Assembly: GCA_022704725.1 (NCBI GenBank)
Contig: JAKJFV010000071.1
Coordinates: 1-7,653, forward strand
Reading direction: 5' to 3'
DNA length: 7,653 nucleotides
DNA from: Spirochaetota bacterium
GTDB taxonomy: Bacteria; Spirochaetota; Spirochaetia; Treponematales; Treponemataceae
Below the pieces are notes generated by a model. It was not told the origin of the DNA. It did not search any database and was given only the letters and a program-made list of their open reading frames with translations. Shown here piece after piece: positions 1-6,499 of the stretch. The position numbers and the translations under genes are program-made. Each line of letters begins with the position of its first letter. The first letter of the stretch is position 1.

Positions 1-1461
1 ATTTCGGGCCTGTCCAAGACTAATATCGAGCGAATCGTAGGTTGTAATTTCAGCACCCCCGCCGCAGCGGTCGGAGTCAACATCAAGAATACCGTCGCCG
101 TTTTTATCGCGGGCAATCACCGATGAAAGACAGTCGCGGAAAGTTTTCGTTTTACTGTTAATCCACTCTGCATCATTTGACGACTTTGCATAAAGACAGG
201 ATGTTAAAATCCAGTTTAATGTTTCTTCAAAACTCATATAACTGAAACAGCCGGTAAGCTGGGGCAGCTCGTACACAGATGTACCCGTAGGAGTAAAGCA
301 GTCTGCAACACCCTGATCATGACAAAAAGCCAGTCCGTAGGCATCGGTATAAGAGGAGCGGAATAAAAGGAAGTCCAGCTCATTTTTCACAGTCCACGGA
401 GACCATTTAAGCTCCCAAAATGCCTGATCTACTGTTAAATCGAGAGTATTCATCATCCGGTATTCACCTTCATTTACAATAAATAAAGGATCGCCGCTTT
501 CTGTTAACAAGAGTTCAGTGCTTGCATTATAACTGTGTGCCGCATGGGCTATTAAAAACTTTCTCTCATTAGAAATCGCTGCAGAGTCCAGTACAGCATC
601 AATTTCCTTCGCTTTTTTTAGTGATTCTTCTGCATCTTCCAAAGCCGAAGTTAGAACTTCTTCCAGATCTTTGAAATGAACAGTGTAATACGCATGAGCC
701 CGGTAGCCCGATGTAATAATTCCATCACGGTATGCTCCAAGAGCTACAATGACAGATTTTTTTTCACCAATACCGACCTGCCAGCGGATTAATCCTTCGG
801 CTGCAAGTTTTCTAATTGGTTTATAGGTGTCAAGCCCGGTGTTGAGCACAGACCAGTCCATAACTTCTTCTACATCCTTACCGGCAAGAGCTGCATAACC
901 CCATTGAGTACCGTAGGCAAAACCGGATAATGATCCGTTGGTACTGTCGGAAAGAAGACGGCGGATTCCCTGCATGCCGAAGAAACCAAGCATAGGTTCT
1001 GTCCCCTTGCTGTTGTCGAAGGTTAATTCCACTAGAATAGCCGGACGTACAGCTTTTTTTAATTCTGCAGGTTTTGCAGAAGATGGATCAGGCACAGCGC
1101 CGAAAAAAGATATAACTTTAAAACTTAGATCCTCTGCAGTCCATTGTTCTCCGCTGAAAGACATAGTTCTCTTTATTTCATTTTGTTTAAACCAGTTGCA
1201 CTCAGGAGCCGGAGTTTGAGGCTTTGCGGGCAGATGATAGGCTTCTTCCCCAATACCGACATTAACGCCCGGTGAAAACGGAAGAAGGCGTGCTTTACCC
1301 TTACCTCTGCGGTAGCCTGCAAAAAGACCGTGTTTTGGCGGCTGAACATCCCCGACAACGATACCGGCTCCTTTTCCAATACGGCCTAGCGCTAAGCAGG
1401 AAAAGGCTCCCCACATGCCGTGCAATGAATAAAAATCACTATTTGTTACAGTAATTGACAT
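1..1461 (-). CDS. Glycoside hydrolase family 52 beta-xylosidase, N-terminal 487 residues (3' end outside window)
   Basis: GH52 enzymes are retaining beta-xylosidases that release xylose from the ends of short xylo-oligosaccharides. The frame is open from the ATG at 1461 to the left edge. It aligns by eye from end to end with Geobacillus stearothermophilus XynB2 (about 705 residues, recalled from memory). Landmarks include the nearly invariant block around residues 329-340 (VNEGEYRMMNT), then DLTVDQ and WTVKN (residues 341-360), and EITTYDSLD at 471-479. By that alignment Glu331 is the nucleophile and Asp476 the acid/base, so both catalytic residues are present. There is no signal peptide, so the substrate is probably imported first. 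The start is fixed by a strong GGAGG at 1467-1471, five bases ahead of the ATG. Odd points are an EF-hand-like acidic loop at residues 452-462 and a shortened loop near residue 374. The gene follows a sugar-sensing two-component system on the same strand, 105 bp downstream. The family call is very secure; substrate preference is inferred from the family. Confidence 0.93.
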   Translation of the reverse strand, partial: MSITVTNSDFYSLHGMWGAFSCLALGRIGKGAGIVVGDVQPPKHGLFAGYRRGKGKARLLPFSPGVNVGIGEEAYHLPAKPQTPAPECNWFKQNEIKRTMSFSGEQWTAEDLSFKVISFFGAVPDPSSAKPAELKKAVRPAILVELTFDNSKGTEPMLGFFGMQGIRRLLSDSTNGSLSGFAYGTQWGYAALAGKDVEEVMDWSVLNTGLDTYKPIRKLAAEGLIRWQVGIGEKKSVIVALGAYRDGIITSGYRAHAYYTVHFKDLEEVLTSALEDAEESLKKAKEIDAVLDSAAISNERKFLIAHAAHSYNASTELLLTESGDPLFIVNEGEYRMMNTLDLTVDQAFWELKWSPWTVKNELDFLLFRSSYTDAYGLAFCHDQGVADCFTPTGTSVYELPQLTGCFSYMSFEETLNWILTSCLYAKSSNDAEWINSKTKTFRDCLSSVIARDKNGDGILDVDSDRCGGGAEITTYDSLDISLGQARN

Positions 1462-1470
1462 GTAATCCTC

Positions 1471-1501
1471 CATAATCAGAATAAATGACAAACTGATTAG
1501 G
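1471..1501 (-). promoter_or_regulatory. Inverted repeat TAATCAG-N13-CTGATTA ahead of the GH52 start
   Basis: Two perfect 7-bp inverted half-sites lie at 1473-1479 and 1493-1499 with a 13-bp spacer. Their centres are therefore 20 bp apart, about two helical turns, on one face of the DNA. The pairing extends to 8 of 9 positions if one mismatch is allowed. The outer half-site is part of AACTGATTAG, which recurs exactly at the histidine kinase promoter. This could be an operator for the adjacent response regulator. In the mRNA it could instead form a hairpin whose 3' arm touches the Shine-Dalgarno GGAGG (1467-1471). I found no convincing sigma-70 promoter in the 105-bp gap, so the xylosidase may partly be read from the upstream two-component operon. 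The sequence is certain; the function is inferred. Confidence 0.45.
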
Positions 1502-1566
1502 TTGTATAGGTCACATGCCCTCTTTATTCCTAGGACAAAATCCCTACAGAAAGGGAGAAAAATAGA

Positions 1567-2217
1567 TCAGACAGGGTTTGAAACAATCCACTCAACAGCA
1601 TACTTTCTTAAATCTGATGCTGTCCCGAGGTTTAACTTATCTTTAATGTTTTCTTTATAAGCATTTACTGTTTTTACAGAAATTCTTAAAGCCTCCGCAA
1701 TTTCTGTTACTCCGTAACCCTTTCCTATAAGCTGGAATACTTCCAGTTCACGGTCCGACAATTTTTTTACCGGGTCATCATTATTATTACCGCCTGCGAT
1801 GAGGCCCATGAGACGGTCTTTTAATTCCTCAGTTACGGCTATTTTTCCTTCTATTACGTTTTTTACTGCCGAAAGGAGCTGCGACGGATCACTGTTTTTC
1901 ATCACATAACCCTTTGCTCCCGCCTTAATTGCACGCTCCCCGTATAAGCTTTCCTCATGCATTGACACTACAAGTACATAGGTTCTGGGATACGATGTTT
2001 TTATTGTTTTAACAAGATCAAGCCCGTTTTGTCCCTGAAGACTGATATCAACAATGGCAAGATTCGGATTTTCCCGTTCCAGAAGAACAAGAGCTTCAGA
2101 AATATCGCCGGCTTCTCCCACCGGTTCAAGATGAAGTTCCTGTTTTACAAGAGCGGCAACACCATGCCTGTATACAGGATGATCATCAACCACAATAAAT
2201 TTTTGTTTTAATGCCAT
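1567..2217 (-). CDS. NarL/FixJ-family two-component response regulator
   Basis: This is a 216-residue DNA-binding response regulator of normal family length. The N-terminal receiver domain (about 6-120) shows the acidic pair Asp11-Asp12, the expected phospho-acceptor Asp57 in AIVDISL, the switch residue Ser85 and the conserved Lys107. A short linker leads to a LuxR-type helix-turn-helix (about 152-212) with LSDRELEVFQLIGKG and the recognition-helix region ISVKTVNAYKENIKDKL. The ATG at 2217 has an upstream AGAGG at suitable spacing. The gene begins 21 bp after the stop of the histidine kinase gene, so the two are almost certainly co-transcribed and a cognate pair. The GH52 gene is next downstream, which makes carbohydrate genes the likely targets. 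Family assignment is secure; the regulon is inferred. Confidence 0.95.
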   Translation of the reverse strand: MALKQKFIVVDDHPVYRHGVAALVKQELHLEPVGEAGDISEALVLLERENPNLAIVDISLQGQNGLDLVKTIKTSYPRTYVLVVSMHEESLYGERAIKAGAKGYVMKNSDPSQLLSAVKNVIEGKIAVTEELKDRLMGLIAGGNNNDDPVKKLSDRELEVFQLIGKGYGVTEIAEALRISVKTVNAYKENIKDKLNLGTASDLRKYAVEWIVSNPV

Positions 2218-2238
2218 GTTATCCTCTTACTCATATGT

Positions 2239-4512
2239 TTATGCAAAAACCTTGCAGGTAATCTCTGTTCCCTGATTATTTGACTTTATGGAAAGTTCTC
2301 CCATAACAACGCTAGCCCTGTATTTCATAATATTGAGTCCCATTCCAGAATCGTTCGTTTCCTTTTTCTGAATTCCTTTTCCGTTATCTCTTACAATGAC
2401 AACAACCGCATGTTCATCGCGTGAGAGACTTATCGAAATTTCCTGAGCACCCGAATGGGACACAGCGTTTCCGACAGCCTCTTGAATTATCCGGTAAAGC
2501 TGGAGTGCTTTTTCAGAATCGTTAATAAAAAACGAAGGACTTACACTCATAGAAATTTGAGCCGTGCTTCTTTTTTGTGTTGATATTACAAGGCTCTCAA
2601 TAGTTTTTACTAAACCCCGGGCTTCAAGTTCCGCAGGATATAGACCCCGCGCTATATTTTTTGCAAGCTCAGCAGCCTTGCTCGATGCCTTTACAATTTC
2701 CTGAAGCTCCTTGAAAACCTCGTGAGCCTCGGAACACTCCGATCGTTTTATCATACCCTCAATGAGGGCCGCACGTAAACCGATGCCTGCAATATCCTGA
2801 CACAGATGATCATGAATGTCGCGCCCGATGCTTCCCATAATATCGTTGGAAATTTGAAGAAGTTCATGTTCAAGGGTACGCCGCTGGTCAATTTCCTTTA
2901 TAAGACGTTCATTTGCCGTATACAGCTCCATCGTCCGGGCGCGTACTTCCTGCTCCAGTTCCTTTTCGCGATCCCGCTCGGCATTAACCAAAAGGGCGCC
3001 CTTTATAGCCCCGGAAACCTGATCTCTTAATGCCTCAAAAACACGGCGGTCAGTAGGCTCTGCCGTACAGATAAAATAACCCAGCCGCTCATTTCCATAG
3101 CGAAGCGGCTCGCATATATAGGAATTAATATCCGCCGCTAAACCTCCGGGAAGAATCTCCGATGTTCTGAAGCGGAGCCCGTAGGGCGATAAAATACGGA
3201 CCTTCTCGCTGGAATAAGCAAGATACAGGCGGGCCCACACAGGAGTACGCTCTGGAGAATCAAAGAGAGATAGCCAGCATGCAGATATACCCAAAGCGCC
3301 TATTGCGCGGGCCACTTCCTGAAGAACATCATTTAAATCGAATGAGGAAACAAGAGAAGAACCTATTTCCTGAAGCGTTGCGCTCCTTTGCTCTACCAAG
3401 GTTCTCAGCAGAGCCTGATACCGCATTTCGCCTTCTGTTATAATTACCGAGGCTTTCTCCTGAAGCTTTGAAGGAAATACCATATTCCTTAAAAAGCCCG
3501 GATTCCGCCCGCTGCTCAATTCCCTATTAACAGCCTGAACCAGGGTATTTAGAAATTCTCCATCTGATTTTGATAATCCGAAAGAAGCATGGGCATTAAG
3601 AGTTGAGCCCAAATACCCCGGAGCTTCTGTTTTTGAACAGCCGCATGACTGACGAATAACAAAGGAAATATCGGGAATACCCTGAGGGGGGCCGCCCTGA
3701 AAAAAACCGACAGCATAGGCAATACGCTGCAGGGCTTCCCGCCCCAGCTCTCTTGTCGGCTGGCGCACAGTGGTCAGCGGAGGAATGGAAAAGCGGGAAT
3801 TTTCCGTATCATCATACCCTGTTACAGATACATCAATAGGTACATTGATGCCTGCTTCACTAAGGGCACGCAGGGCGCCGAATGCCATTAGATCATTTGC
3901 AGCAACAACAGCATCAATGATCCCGCCGGAGGCGAGAAAATTCTCTACTGCGTTATGAGCATCGTGTTCTTGAAAATCTGCATATAAAACCACCGGAGGC
4001 GGACTGCCGGGTAAAAGGAGTGCATGATGATCTAAAAACTCCTTTTTCCGCTCTTCAGATTCAAAGTGTGCAGTAGGGCCTGCAAGAAACAAAAAATGCC
4101 GCCTTTGATGTTCTGTTACAAGATGCTCAAGAACTGTCCTCATTGAGCCCTTATTATTAACAGTTACACTTTCCAGACCTTCATAGGCAACTCCGACGGT
4201 AACAATCGGCATTGAACCGAAATGATTAAGAAAGTCGGACTGCTCTTGTGCAGAAAGATACGTTCCAATAACATTTGCCATAACAATGAGGCCGGACAAG
4301 CTTGTCCGCTGCGCAAGATCAAAAGCAATATTGTCTAATGCTTCATACCCCACGGGACTCCGGACACGCTGCCCTCCGAAAAATACCAGCTGAGCGCCTA
4401 TTCTTCTGGCTTCTTCTTCTGCACCGCGCCAGACAGAATACTGATACGGTTCATCCATACGCCCTGAGAGAAACCCGATTACCGGAGGTTTTTTACTGGT
4501 GCTTTTACTCAT
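2239..4512 (-). CDS. Soluble LacI-type sugar-receptor histidine kinase (Peripla_BP_3-like, GAF-like, HisKA_3, HATPase)
   Basis: A 757-residue sensor kinase. Residues about 9-292 form a LacI/PurR-type ligand-binding domain; the hinge-side segment around residues 200-260 (VVAANDLMAFGALRAL, then VTGYDD) is diagnostic. It lacks the DNA-binding helix-turn-helix and ends in an SCGC motif (289-292). A helical linker, a GAF-like domain (about 374-511) and a charged coiled coil (about 512-556) follow. The HisKA_3 box has phospho-acceptor His567 in IHDHLCQDIAG, with DxxxQ (Asp568-Gln572), the phosphatase signature of this family. The ATPase domain has the N-box (Asn682), DNGKG (709-713) and GMGL (723-726). 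I see no signal peptide or membrane segment, so the receptor should sense a ligand in the cytoplasm. I chose the ATG at 4512 because a perfect TATAAT ends six bases upstream, implying a leaderless mRNA. A TTG at 4584 would add 24 residues of poor quality. The ligand is unknown; a pentose or xylo-oligosaccharide is inferred from the GH52 neighbour. Confidence 0.93.
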   Translation of the reverse strand: MSKSTSKKPPVIGFLSGRMDEPYQYSVWRGAEEEARRIGAQLVFFGGQRVRSPVGYEALDNIAFDLAQRTSLSGLIVMANVIGTYLSAQEQSDFLNHFGSMPIVTVGVAYEGLESVTVNNKGSMRTVLEHLVTEHQRRHFLFLAGPTAHFESEERKKEFLDHHALLLPGSPPPVVLYADFQEHDAHNAVENFLASGGIIDAVVAANDLMAFGALRALSEAGINVPIDVSVTGYDDTENSRFSIPPLTTVRQPTRELGREALQRIAYAVGFFQGGPPQGIPDISFVIRQSCGCSKTEAPGYLGSTLNAHASFGLSKSDGEFLNTLVQAVNRELSSGRNPGFLRNMVFPSKLQEKASVIITEGEMRYQALLRTLVEQRSATLQEIGSSLVSSFDLNDVLQEVARAIGALGISACWLSLFDSPERTPVWARLYLAYSSEKVRILSPYGLRFRTSEILPGGLAADINSYICEPLRYGNERLGYFICTAEPTDRRVFEALRDQVSGAIKGALLVNAERDREKELEQEVRARTMELYTANERLIKEIDQRRTLEHELLQISNDIMGSIGRDIHDHLCQDIAGIGLRAALIEGMIKRSECSEAHEVFKELQEIVKASSKAAELAKNIARGLYPAELEARGLVKTIESLVISTQKRSTAQISMSVSPSFFINDSEKALQLYRIIQEAVGNAVSHSGAQEISISLSRDEHAVVVIVRDNGKGIQKKETNDSGMGLNIMKYRASVVMGELSIKSNNQGTEITCKVFA

Positions 4513-4518
4513 CCGGCA

Positions 4519-4547
4519 ATTATACCATGGTTTTATCTTTCTTACAC
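4519..4547 (-). promoter_or_regulatory. Extended -10 promoter of the kinase-regulator operon, predicted leaderless
   Basis: On the minus strand TGGTATAAT (4527-4519) gives a perfect -10 hexamer with the TGn extension. The hexamer ends six bases before the kinase ATG at 4512, so the predicted start of transcription falls on the start codon itself. No Shine-Dalgarno sequence is visible. The -35 at 17-bp spacing (4547-4542, GTGTAA) matches only three of six consensus bases. That fits an extended -10 promoter or one needing an activator. Confidence 0.6.
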
Positions 4548-4556
4548 TAATCAGTT
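4547..4556 (-). promoter_or_regulatory. AACTGATTAG element at the kinase promoter -35 position
   Basis: This 10-base sequence is identical to 1491-1500, in the leader of the GH52 gene (opposite orientation relative to transcription). It covers roughly -44 to -35 of the predicted kinase start, where an activator touching RNA polymerase would bind, next to a poor -35 hexamer. It is a candidate binding site for the response regulator and hence for autoregulation. Only one half-site is seen here, whereas two are present before GH52. The match is direct; the role is inferred. Confidence 0.4.
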
Positions 4557-4568
4557 TTTTGTATACTC

Positions 4569-4601
4569 CAGGTTTCAAAAGCAATAGACTTTTGAAACCT
4601 G
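4569..4601. repeat. Perfect 13-bp inverted repeat in the divergent control region
   Basis: The arms 4569-4581 (CAGGTTTCAAAAG) and 4589-4601 (CTTTTGAAACCTG) are exact reverse complements around a 7-base spacer. The repeat lies between the divergent kinase and GerMN genes. It overlaps the likely -35 and spacer of the GerMN promoter and sits at about -57 to -89 of the kinase promoter. No T-run follows either arm and both genes read away from it, so it is not a terminator. The best reading is an operator for an unidentified dimeric regulator that could repress GerMN and possibly influence the kinase operon. Confidence 0.7.
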
Positions 4602-4613
4602 CTATACTATAAT
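4585..4613 (+). promoter_or_regulatory. Promoter of the GerMN gene, predicted leaderless or nearly so
   Basis: A perfect TATAAT at 4608-4613 is preceded, at 17-bp spacing, by TAGACT (4585-4590), which matches four of six -35 consensus bases. Initiation six or seven bases after the hexamer would begin at or next to the ATG at 4621. There is no Shine-Dalgarno sequence ahead of that ATG. The right arm of the 13-bp inverted repeat fills most of the -35/-10 spacer, so a protein bound there would block polymerase. Confidence 0.6.
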
Positions 4614-4620
4614 GATCCTT

Positions 4621-5448
4621 ATGGCAGGAAATTCAAAAAAGAAGGGAATGAAGGCCGGAATAGTATTCTGGCTGATCTTTGCAGCTGTTATTTTAATTGC
4701 TTTTTTTATAGCACGCGGTAAAATTTCAAATGTCCTCAATGAAACGGGGTTTTTCAAGGAAGTTTTGGGAGAAAACCCGGAGTTTATTAGCGGGCTCCTT
4801 CAGCAGGATACAAAAAAGTCAGATACAGTAATCGATATTCTACCTCAAAAAGATACTACTACTCCTATTGATCTTAACACTGGAGCCGAACCGCAGCCGG
4901 AGGTAGAAGAATCAACACCAGCGAAAGATGCGCCGCCGGCGGCAGCTGCTCCCGTTGTACAGAAAGAAAGCGAACTTACGCTTCCAAAAACAGAAAAAAC
5001 AGAAGCACAGCAGACAACGGCTGCTAAAACAAAGCTTCTTCTTTATTTTGTTATGATCGAAGGCGACGGTTCTGTTGTTAGAAAAGAAATTACCAGAGAA
5101 ATAGATAAAACGCAAACCCCTCTAACCACTGCTTTAAAAGCACTCTTACAGGGACCAAGTATAAGCGAACTGGAAAAGGGAACAATGTCGCTTATACCGG
5201 AGGGTACAAAACTCCTTTCGGCAACTATCACCGGTAAAACGGCTTTTTTAAATTTCAGCGATGAATTTCTCTATAATAAATACGGAGTTGAAGGGTACCT
5301 TGGACAGCTTATGCAGATTGTATATACGGCAACCTCTTTTTCTTCAATTGAGACTGTACAGTTTTTGATTAACGGACAGAAAGAGACATATTTGGGAGGA
5401 GAAGGCGTCTGGATCGGGTCACCCCTTCCCCGTTCATCATTTAAATAA
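4621..5448 (+). CDS. Membrane-anchored GerMN-domain protein
   Basis: A 275-residue protein with three parts. A short basic N-terminus is followed by one hydrophobic segment (about 12-31, IVFWLIFAAVILIAFFIA), an uncleaved signal anchor. Next comes a low-complexity linker rich in Pro, Ala, Glu, Thr and Lys (about 60-137), suited to spanning envelope space. The C-terminal GerMN domain (about 137-263) shows LTTALKALLQGPS, LIPEGTKLLSATI and AFLNFSDEF, in the order typical of the family. GerMN was named after the Bacillus germination protein GerM but also occurs in many non-spore-formers, generally in envelope proteins of poorly defined function. The domain should face the periplasm. The ATG at 4621 was preferred over one at 4612 because the latter overlaps the -10 box. 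The gene is divergent from the kinase and convergent with the next gene. Domain call secure; role unknown. Confidence 0.88.
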   Translation: MAGNSKKKGMKAGIVFWLIFAAVILIAFFIARGKISNVLNETGFFKEVLGENPEFISGLLQQDTKKSDTVIDILPQKDTTTPIDLNTGAEPQPEVEESTPAKDAPPAAAAPVVQKESELTLPKTEKTEAQQTTAAKTKLLLYFVMIEGDGSVVRKEITREIDKTQTPLTTALKALLQGPSISELEKGTMSLIPEGTKLLSATITGKTAFLNFSDEFLYNKYGVEGYLGQLMQIVYTATSFSSIETVQFLINGQKETYLGGEGVWIGSPLPRSSFK

Positions 5449-5453
5449 GTTTT

Positions 5454-6479
5454 TTACGGAATAAGATTTTTTGCAAATTCGTCAAAATACGATTTATGTT
5501 CCTTATAAAACTTCTCATATACGGTGAGAACATAAAACCAGTATCTGTTATTTGACTCTTTTAAAAGAACCTTAAAGTCTTTTGTATACGTTGATTCCCC
5601 GGAAAATGAAAGAGCGGTATTCACAAGCAAAAGCGATGGAGATGCAGCTCCTCCCTTATTTTCGATTGAAGTGTATGGGAGGTAAAAATAAGAGCCTCCT
5701 GTTGAAAGAAGAAAATACCGTGTAAAAAAATCTTCCACCGAATAACCATTTTTCAAATACTCTTCTGCATCGATTTCTACCGTATTCATTAAAAACAAGG
5801 CATCATCGCCCATGGTCCAATAGCCTTCTGCATCGCTAAGCCATTGATCATCAATATTCTTTTTTGAGTCCTTCCCGGAGGTCAGAGGCGGAAGGTTTTC
5901 AAATCCTTTAAAACGGGAAAATGTTGTATCTTCCGAATCAAGAATAACACCCATAGTAACCGCTTGAAAAAGAATATCCCCTTTGTCTGAGCGAATAGAA
6001 TCGAGACTGTACAAAGGAATATACCCCTCATACACCATGGTAACATCCCCGCCGAAAAGTTCAAACATTTCGCTTATCTTGAGCGTAGAAGTAAATTTTT
6101 TACCGTTGACCTTTTTACGTCTGGCATTGAATTCATAGAGAAGATCATGGAGGTAATTGACAGTATCAACATCATCTGAGGTCACTTCGGTTAAAATCTT
6201 TTCACCGGTAAGCTCAACGTTAACAGCATCAGGATCCATAGAAAAAAGAATATGTATATCAGCTGAGCCCTGTTTCGGCTTCGGCGAATAATAGCGGACT
6301 GCATAGGTTCCCTTATCGTACTGCAGAAATCCAATATATGTTTCCTCTTCAAAGGTATAATCCCTGTAATACACATACTCGCCCGACTGGGTTGGAATAT
6401 ATTCAGTTATACCCGGCAACGCACCAAGAGAAAATGAAAACAGCACAAGTAAAACACTAACAAAGACTATTTTTTTCAT
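5454..6479 (-). CDS. Secreted protein of unknown function downstream of proS
   Basis: I do not recognise this 341-residue protein. The start at 6479 is supported by GGAAGG about six bases upstream and by an immediate signal peptide: MKK, a hydrophobic core (residues 4-18), then probable cleavage near LGA-LP (about 20). No cysteine follows, so it is not a lipoprotein. The mature part is rich in Tyr, Phe, Asp and Glu, with alternating patterns that suggest mostly beta-strands. It has no further membrane segment and no visible catalytic motif. It should be periplasmic or envelope-associated. It starts 64 bp after the proS stop on the same strand and is probably co-transcribed with it. Its stop lies 5 bp from the convergent GerMN stop, leaving no separate terminator. 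Reading the frame upstream to 6575 would bury the signal peptide and run into proS, so that start is unlikely. Confidence 0.82.
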   Translation of the reverse strand: MKKIVFVSVLLVLFSFSLGALPGITEYIPTQSGEYVYYRDYTFEEETYIGFLQYDKGTYAVRYYSPKPKQGSADIHILFSMDPDAVNVELTGEKILTEVTSDDVDTVNYLHDLLYEFNARRKKVNGKKFTSTLKISEMFELFGGDVTMVYEGYIPLYSLDSIRSDKGDILFQAVTMGVILDSEDTTFSRFKGFENLPPLTSGKDSKKNIDDQWLSDAEGYWTMGDDALFLMNTVEIDAEEYLKNGYSVEDFFTRYFLLSTGGSYFYLPYTSIENKGGAASPSLLLVNTALSFSGESTYTKDFKVLLKESNNRYWFYVLTVYEKFYKEHKSYFDEFAKNLIP

Positions 6480-6499
6480 ACACCTTCCATGCAGGCTTT

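Noticed and set aside
938..1219. Plus-strand open frame opposite the GH52 gene
   Set aside because: It lies antisense to a well-supported enzyme, has no recognisable domain or ribosome-binding site, and its composition is that of a shadow frame.
1537..1556. Possible terminator after the response regulator (TCCCT-N6-AGGGA then four Ts on the minus strand)
   Set aside because: The stem is only 5 bp and the T-run is short and interrupted; at most a weak attenuator.
2272..2278. Another CTGATTA heptamer
   Set aside because: It lies inside the kinase coding region, is not part of the 10-base match, and about one such heptamer is expected by chance in the window.
4513..4584. Upstream TTG at 4584 as the start of the histidine kinase
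   Set aside because: It has no Shine-Dalgarno sequence, adds 24 residues unlike a LacI-type domain start, and would put the TATAAT box inside the coding sequence.
4569..4601. The 13-bp inverted repeat as a bidirectional terminator
   Set aside because: Both flanking genes read away from it and no T-run follows either arm.
4612..4614. ATG at 4612 as the start of the GerMN gene
   Set aside because: It overlaps the perfect -10 hexamer, so it would not be transcribed from that promoter; the ATG at 4621 fits better.
6476..6490. Four-codon mini-ORF (MEGV) whose TGA overlaps the ATG of the secreted protein
   Set aside because: It has no ribosome-binding site of its own and is short enough to be chance.
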